Positions 59,615 through 64,000 of a stretch of DNA of 64,000 nt are shown one piece after another. The notes below the pieces were generated by a model that did not search any database, was not told the DNA's origin, and worked only from the letters and a program-made list of their open reading frames with translations. Made by a program: the position numbers and the translations under genes. Positions within the stretch are counted from its first letter, which is position 1, and the number at the start of each line of letters is the position of its first letter. This DNA is from Caldilineaceae bacterium (GTDB lineage Bacteria > Chloroflexota > Anaerolineae > Caldilineales > Caldilineaceae), in contig JAHBVG010000001.1 in assembly GCA_019637695.1 (NCBI GenBank), forward strand, positions 62,001 to 126,000. Direction: 5' to 3'.

Positions 59615-62600
59615 ATGGCAGTCAGTAACCCACAGATTGATGATCGTTCTTTGCCTGCGCCAGAAGCCTGGTCAGGCGATGATGAAATTGACCTGCGCCA
59701 ATATATCTGGGTGCTGGTGGCGTGGTGGCGCGAGATCCTGACCCTTTCTATTTTGACGGCTGTCCTCGCTGCCGGCGCAGTGATCGGTCTGCGCTTCCTT
59801 CAAGATCCTGTGTACGAGTCCTCAGCGACGGTGGCGATTGCTCGCACTACCAGTAATATCACCTTTGACGAGCGCTTTCAAACCAATCTCTCAGAACAGA
59901 ATATGACATCGGCGGCGCGCGCTGACTTGTTGGTAGGTACACGACGAGCGGCTCTGGTAGGGTTGGTCTACAACGGGGCAGTGGCAGAGAGCGTGGCCGA
60001 ATCCCTGGCTCCGCTGTTGAGCGAGGAGCAGCGCAACCCATCCCGTCTGCTACGCCGGATCGACGCCAAAATCGTAAAACGGGAAGGTGTCTCCGGCGAG
60101 AGCGATCTGATTCAGATTACCGCCAGAGCGGATAGCCCTGAGCTGGCGGCGGCCATTGCCAACAACTGGGCTTACGCCTATGTGACGCAGGTGAACCAGC
60201 TCTATGGTCAACTACCCGATGAATTGTTGGCTTCGGTCCAGAATGAACTGAGCGAGGCGCAGATCGCTTTTGACGACTCGCAAAGTCAACTCGAAGCGTT
60301 CATTTCCCAGAACGATGTTGCGCGTCTAGATCGGCTGATTGCCGAGAAAAAAGAGATCATCAACAGCTTGCAGGTAGGCAAACAGACAGCCATCAATACC
60401 ATCGTCACTGAGGAATTGCAGGCCCGTCGCCAGATCATCTCCGCCTATATCAACGCCCTCGCCAGTAATCGACTTTTGGCATTTAACAAAGAGCAAGAGG
60501 CCAAGCGTACGCTGATCTCGACTCTGATCGATACTGAGTTCAATAACCGGCTGTCAGCCTTCCAAAAGGATCAGGCCGCCCGCCGTCAACTCTTTGACCA
60601 GGCTGTTCAAATCGAGATCGACAATCTATTGCTGGCGCTCTCGAAGGATCAGACCGCCCGTCGCCAACTCTTCGGCCAATACACCGACGCTCAACTTGAG
60701 AACCAACTGCTGGCTTTGTCTAGAGATCAGGCCGCCCGTCGCCAACTCTTCGACCAGGCCGTTCAGGCCGAGATTGACAATCTGTTGCTGGCGCTCTCGA
60801 AGGATCAGACTGCCCGTCGTCAACTCTTCGGCCAATACACCGACGCTCAACTTGAGAATCAGTCGTTAGCGTTGACAATGGATCAGACCGCCCGCCGCCA
60901 ACTCTTCGACCAGGCCGTGCAGATCGAGATTGACAATCTGTTGCTGGCGCTCTCGAAAGATCAGACTGCCCGCCGACAACTTTTCGGCCAATATACCGAC
61001 GCCCAACTCGAAAACCAACTGCTGGCGCTCTCTAAGGACCAGACTGCCCGCCGTCAACTCTTTACTCAATACGCCGATGCTCAGATCAATAACCAGACGG
61101 TGGCTTTTGCCAGGGATCAAGAAATTCGGCATAGTATCTTCAACCAGTATGTTGATTCACTGGTGAGTAATCGACTGACCGCTGCGCAGAAGGAACAGGA
61201 GGGACGCGCCCGGCTCTTTGCCCAATATGTCAATACCGAGATCGAGAACCGTCTGAAAGCCCTGGCGCAAGAACAGGATGCCAAGGGGCGCATTTTCGAC
61301 GCCTATGCCAATGCCGATACGAGCGCCAAACTGGCCATTTTCAACGAACAGGTCAACGCCAGACTGCAAACGCTGACCCAGACCTACGACACCAAACTCA
61401 AGTTGGAACGATTGATGGCCGACGCCCGTGCCCTGCGGGCCCAGGCAGCCACTGGCGGCGACGCCAGCGCCGCCACCAATAGTCTGGCGCTGTTGCTGCT
61501 TAAATCTGAAGTCTACGGCACAGCCGTGGGCGCGCCTGCCGAACTGCAACTCTTATTGGGCGATCTAAATTCACTCAACATTGGTGCCGACGCACAAGTG
61601 GCCGATCTGGATGCCTTACTTAAGGTGCTAGATGAGCGAATTGAGGAATTGACCAACAGCATCGATACCCAGTCGCAGGTAGTCTTCAACAATGAAGCCT
61701 ACAACCTGTTGAGCGCAGAACGGCCTGAGGACGATCCTCTCTATGCCGCCTTACAGGAAAAGTATCTGGATCTCTTCGCTGTAGGCGATTTAGCCCAGGC
61801 CGCCGACAGTGTGGACAACACAACACTCTCCCAGGCGATTCTAGCCAAATACGAAGAACTCTTTTCAGTGAGCGCCCTGGCGACTGCTGGTGATAGTCTA
61901 TGGCAGGAAAGCGAACTGCTAGACACCGTGCTTACCAAGTACCAGGAGCTCTTTGACGTTGGCGTGCTAGCCAGTTCGTCTGCAGTCTATTCAGATACAA
62001 CGCCTCTCTCTCAGTCTATCCTCGCCCGCTACGAGGAACTCTTCAGCGTAGGGGCATTGGCTGATGTCAGTGCAGGCATACTTGACGAGAGCGAACTCTC
62101 CCAGGCCATCCTCACCCGCTACGAGGAACTCTTTGGCGTGGGCACGTTGGCTTCTGCTTCCAGTGTGATTTCAGACACAACGCCATTGGCAGCGGCGATC
62201 CAGGCTCGCTACGAGGAACTCTTTGGGGTGGGTGCATTGGCGGAAGCAGGCGTGGGTATGTACGATGACAGTGAACTCTCTCAGGCCATCCTCGCCCGAT
62301 ATGAGGAACTCTTTGGCGTGGGCGCATTGCCCACAATTTCCAGTGTGATTTCAGACACAACACCCCTCGCCGAGGCGATTCAGGCGCGCTATGAGGAACT
62401 CTTCGGCCTGAGCGCCCTGGCCATGGCCTCAACCGTGGTATCAGAAACCACACCGCTGGCGCAGATAATTCGTGACCAATACCCCGACCTCTTTACCGTC
62501 GGCGAGCTCTCGGCATTGACTGAAGAGATTACAGAAGCCAATGGTCTCTCCCTTTTAGGCGCTGAACGAGCACAGGAGCTCTTGCAACTGCAAGGGCTAG

Positions 62601-62986
62601 AGGATCTTCCCGCCTACACTGCCGCCGCCGCGCCGCTCACCAAGGCCATTGACTCCCTTGAAAGCGAAATTCAGATTTTACAGGCGCAACGAGAGAAAGA
62701 AGTGACCCGCCGCGACCAACTGACCCGCGCTCGCGATCTCACCCTCAAAACACTGACCACGCTGGACAACAAAAATGCCGAACTCAAACTGGCAGGGACC
62801 GGCGCCAACAGCGAAGTGCGCTTTGCCACCCCCGCCCTGCCCCCACTTGAGCCAATGGAAAGGCTGAGTTTGGTGATGGCCACCGCCCTGGGCGGTATTG
62901 TTGGTCTAATGTTAGCGGTCTTCATTGCCTTCTTTGCTAACTTTATGGGGATACAGCCCTTGTTGCGTAGAGAGCAGGTGGCGTAG
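59615..62986 (+). CDS. Wzz/PCP-like membrane protein with two tandem repeat arrays
   Basis: 1123 residues. The N-terminal DLRQYIWVLVAWWREILTLS and membrane helix (about 33-57), the Wzz domain (VYESSATVAIARTTSNITFD; ITARADSPELAAAIANNWAY) and a second membrane helix near the C-terminus (SLVMATALGGIVGLMLAVFI) preceded by proline-rich PALPPLEPMERL are those of polysaccharide co-polymerases. Between them are 12 repeats of 26 residues (about 268-579) and 9 repeats of 30 residues (about 708-977). No tyrosine-kinase domain. Family members are usually 300-500 residues; the arrays make this one two to three times longer. It should sit in the membrane with a long extracytoplasmic helical stalk controlling glycan length (inference). 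Confidence 0.87.
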   Translation: MAVSNPQIDDRSLPAPEAWSGDDEIDLRQYIWVLVAWWREILTLSILTAVLAAGAVIGLRFLQDPVYESSATVAIARTTSNITFDERFQTNLSEQNMTSAARADLLVGTRRAALVGLVYNGAVAESVAESLAPLLSEEQRNPSRLLRRIDAKIVKREGVSGESDLIQITARADSPELAAAIANNWAYAYVTQVNQLYGQLPDELLASVQNELSEAQIAFDDSQSQLEAFISQNDVARLDRLIAEKKEIINSLQVGKQTAINTIVTEELQARRQIISAYINALASNRLLAFNKEQEAKRTLISTLIDTEFNNRLSAFQKDQAARRQLFDQAVQIEIDNLLLALSKDQTARRQLFGQYTDAQLENQLLALSRDQAARRQLFDQAVQAEIDNLLLALSKDQTARRQLFGQYTDAQLENQSLALTMDQTARRQLFDQAVQIEIDNLLLALSKDQTARRQLFGQYTDAQLENQLLALSKDQTARRQLFTQYADAQINNQTVAFARDQEIRHSIFNQYVDSLVSNRLTAAQKEQEGRARLFAQYVNTEIENRLKALAQEQDAKGRIFDAYANADTSAKLAIFNEQVNARLQTLTQTYDTKLKLERLMADARALRAQAATGGDASAATNSLALLLLKSEVYGTAVGAPAELQLLLGDLNSLNIGADAQVADLDALLKVLDERIEELTNSIDTQSQVVFNNEAYNLLSAERPEDDPLYAALQEKYLDLFAVGDLAQAADSVDNTTLSQAILAKYEELFSVSALATAGDSLWQESELLDTVLTKYQELFDVGVLASSSAVYSDTTPLSQSILARYEELFSVGALADVSAGILDESELSQAILTRYEELFGVGTLASASSVISDTTPLAAAIQARYEELFGVGALAEAGVGMYDDSELSQAILARYEELFGVGALPTISSVISDTTPLAEAIQARYEELFGLSALAMASTVVSETTPLAQIIRDQYPDLFTVGELSALTEEITEANGLSLLGAERAQELLQLQGLEDLPAYTAAAAPLTKAIDSLESEIQILQAQREKEVTRRDQLTRARDLTLKTLTTLDNKNAELKLAGTGANSEVRFATPALPPLEPMERLSLVMATALGGIVGLMLAVFIAFFANFMGIQPLLRREQVA
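60416..61351 (+). repeat. 12 tandem 78-bp repeats (26-residue units)
   Basis: Units of the type QTARRQLFGQYTDAQLENQL plus LALSKD. The middle copies alternate between FDQAVQIEIDNLL and FGQYTDAQLENQL, so the higher-order unit is 156 bp. Central copies are nearly identical, outer ones decayed, as expected from recent internal expansion. Confidence 0.92.
61736..62545 (+). repeat. 9 tandem 90-bp repeats (30-residue units)
   Basis: Units of the type LSQAILARYEELFSVGALAD plus ten variable residues. Ends alternate between D-E-S-E and S-D-T-T-P types in the middle copies, so the higher-order unit is 180 bp. Unrelated in sequence to the 26-residue array. Confidence 0.92.
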
Positions 62987-63060
62987 AGAAGATGAATGGC
63001 AAATGTGTTTGAAAGTCGTATTCTCTGTCACCTGCGACTACCAGCGAAGGAGTGTTGATT

Positions 63061-63933
63061 ATGTTCCTCACCCTACCCAACACCTTCGCCTTTAGCCAAT
63101 CCAGCCTGCAAGCCTATGCCGATTGCGCTCGCCGCTTCTGGCTGGCCTATGTGCAGCGCCTGCCCTGGCCCGCCGTGGAAGCCGGCCCTGTCCACGAGTA
63201 CGAAGAGCAGATGCGCGCTGGTTCCGCCTTTCATCAGGTGATCCAGCGCGCCGAGAATGGACTCGATCCTGACATCCTGGCGGCGCGGCTGCGCGCTCCA
63301 TTGGATGGATGGTTCGACGCCTACCGACGCCATCGACCGGCGCAACTGCCCACCGATCATCTCGAAGTGGAACGTGTGTTGAGCATCCCCTTTGGCAACT
63401 CACAAGGGCAGTTCCGCCTGGCCGCCCAATACGATCTCATCGCCGCCGAACGAGGCGGGCGCGTCGTTATCGTCGATTGGAAGACAAACCGCTACCCCAC
63501 CCGCCGCAACACATTACAATGGCGTTTGCAGACCCTCGTCTATCCCTTTGTGTTGGTCGAAGCCAGCGTTGCCCTGCCCTGGGGACCGGTGGAGCCGGAG
63601 CAGATCGAGATGATCTACTGGTTCACTGCCGCGCCCGACAGCCCGCAAATCTTCCGCTACAGCGCGGATCAACACGCCGCCAGCCGCACCCGTTTGCAAG
63701 GGATGCTGGCCGAGATCTTGAGTGGCAGCGTTGAAGCGGACTTCCCCCTGGCCCCCGATACCGAGGAAAACCGCCAGCGCCTCTGCGCCTACTGCGTCTA
63801 CCGCAGCCGCTGTGACCGCGGCGAGGTCGCCGGTCCTCTGGACGGGCACGCCGAGATCGGCGACTTCTTCGCCGTCGATCTTGACAAAGCGCTGGAATTC
63901 ACACTCGACGAAGTCGAAGAGTTGGCGTTTTAG
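63061..63933 (+). CDS. PD-(D/E)XK nuclease, RecB/Cas4-like
   Basis: 290 residues from the ATG at 63061 with AAGGAG upstream. FSQSSLQAYADCARRFWLAY has the first cysteine; RAGSAFHQVIQRAENG has a conserved His; RLAAQYDLIAAERGGRVVIV then DWKTNRYPTRR carry the catalytic D and D-x-K residues (about 120-140). RLCAYCVYRSRC near the end supplies three cysteines, so with the first one it may bind a 4Fe-4S cluster like Cas4 and AddB. It is a stand-alone nuclease. No cas or add genes lie in the window. Confidence 0.88.
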   Translation: MFLTLPNTFAFSQSSLQAYADCARRFWLAYVQRLPWPAVEAGPVHEYEEQMRAGSAFHQVIQRAENGLDPDILAARLRAPLDGWFDAYRRHRPAQLPTDHLEVERVLSIPFGNSQGQFRLAAQYDLIAAERGGRVVIVDWKTNRYPTRRNTLQWRLQTLVYPFVLVEASVALPWGPVEPEQIEMIYWFTAAPDSPQIFRYSADQHAASRTRLQGMLAEILSGSVEADFPLAPDTEENRQRLCAYCVYRSRCDRGEVAGPLDGHAEIGDFFAVDLDKALEFTLDEVEELAF

Positions 63934-63944
63934 GGAGTCTAAAA

Positions 63945-64000
63945 ATGACAATCAAAGTACTTGAGGCGATTTACGAAAAAGGTGTTTTTCGGATCAAGGC
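63945..64000 (+). CDS. AF2212-type (DUF104) antitoxin, N-terminus only
   Basis: ATG at 63945 with GGGAG seven bases before. The 18 visible codons read MTIKVLEAIYEKGVFRIK, the start of AF2212-like antitoxins (typically VIEAIYENGVFKPL). The rest is outside the window; a VapC/PIN toxin would be expected next. Confidence 0.7.
   Translation, partial: MTIKVLEAIYEKGVFRIK

Noticed and set aside
63061-63933. Cas4 of a CRISPR locus
   Set aside because: The motif set fits RecB/Cas4-like nucleases in general, but there are no other cas genes or repeats in the window.

Overview
The window reads as a chromosomal segment of a Chloroflexota bacterium, most likely Caldilineae/Anaerolineae. This is inference, not a search result. 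The pointers are high-GC coding DNA with frequent TTG and GTG starts, a Tad/Flp pilus locus without any secretin gene, a tubulin-like (FtsZ-related) protein beside a von Willebrand A protein, very large secreted proteins with calcium-binding DxDGDG repeats and LamG folds, and many short palindromic intergenic repeats. There is one tRNA and no rRNA, and I see no CRISPR array or intact transposase.

Bases 1-3200 hold a MarR regulator and a two-subunit ABC exporter, the second subunit running off the left edge. A 104-bp MITE with target duplication, tRNA-Arg(CCG) and its terminator follow. Then come a Uma2-type nuclease and, convergent to it, a 3237-residue membrane and secreted giant. Bases 14.6-31 kb are housekeeping: cytochrome b561, an unlisted 40-residue membrane protein, a zinc-type dehydrogenase, ackA-pta, an MFS carrier, a PLP dehydratase with a hexose-6-phosphate mutarotase, a phosphoesterase, an ECF sigma/anti-sigma pair, a GH106-like hydrolase, a GIY-YIG protein, a 2-hydroxyacid dehydrogenase and a thiosulfate sulfurtransferase. 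Bases 31.2-32.0 kb are a gene graveyard with pieces of an oxidoreductase, a GntR regulator and urease alpha.

From 32 to 37 kb lie a repeat-domain lipoprotein, a NarL-type two-component pair and isocitrate lyase. From 37 to 46 kb is a Tad pilus locus (flp, cpaB, tadZ, prepilin peptidase, tadB, tadC, a TPR/beta-propeller membrane protein, tadA). From 46.3 to 59 kb on the minus strand is the most interesting cluster: a cohesin-like anchored protein, a double thioredoxin-fold lipoprotein, a VWA membrane protein, a tubulin-like GTPase-type protein with an intact GGTGSG motif, a hicBA toxin-antitoxin pair, and a second tubulin-like protein whose nucleotide-binding loop has been lost and which has gained two membrane helices. 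On the right are a polysaccharide co-polymerase-like protein with two different tandem repeat arrays, a RecB/Cas4-like PD-(D/E)XK nuclease and the start of an AF2212-type antitoxin.

Intergenic spaces are unusually rich in palindromes. At least six families (called A to F here) recur, two of them sharing the core GGTCACGGACC. One insertion has clear transposition hallmarks (13-bp inverted ends, 9-bp target duplication). The candidate undescribed system is the pair of an active and a degenerate tubulin-like protein, with VWA, HicBA and surface-protein neighbours.
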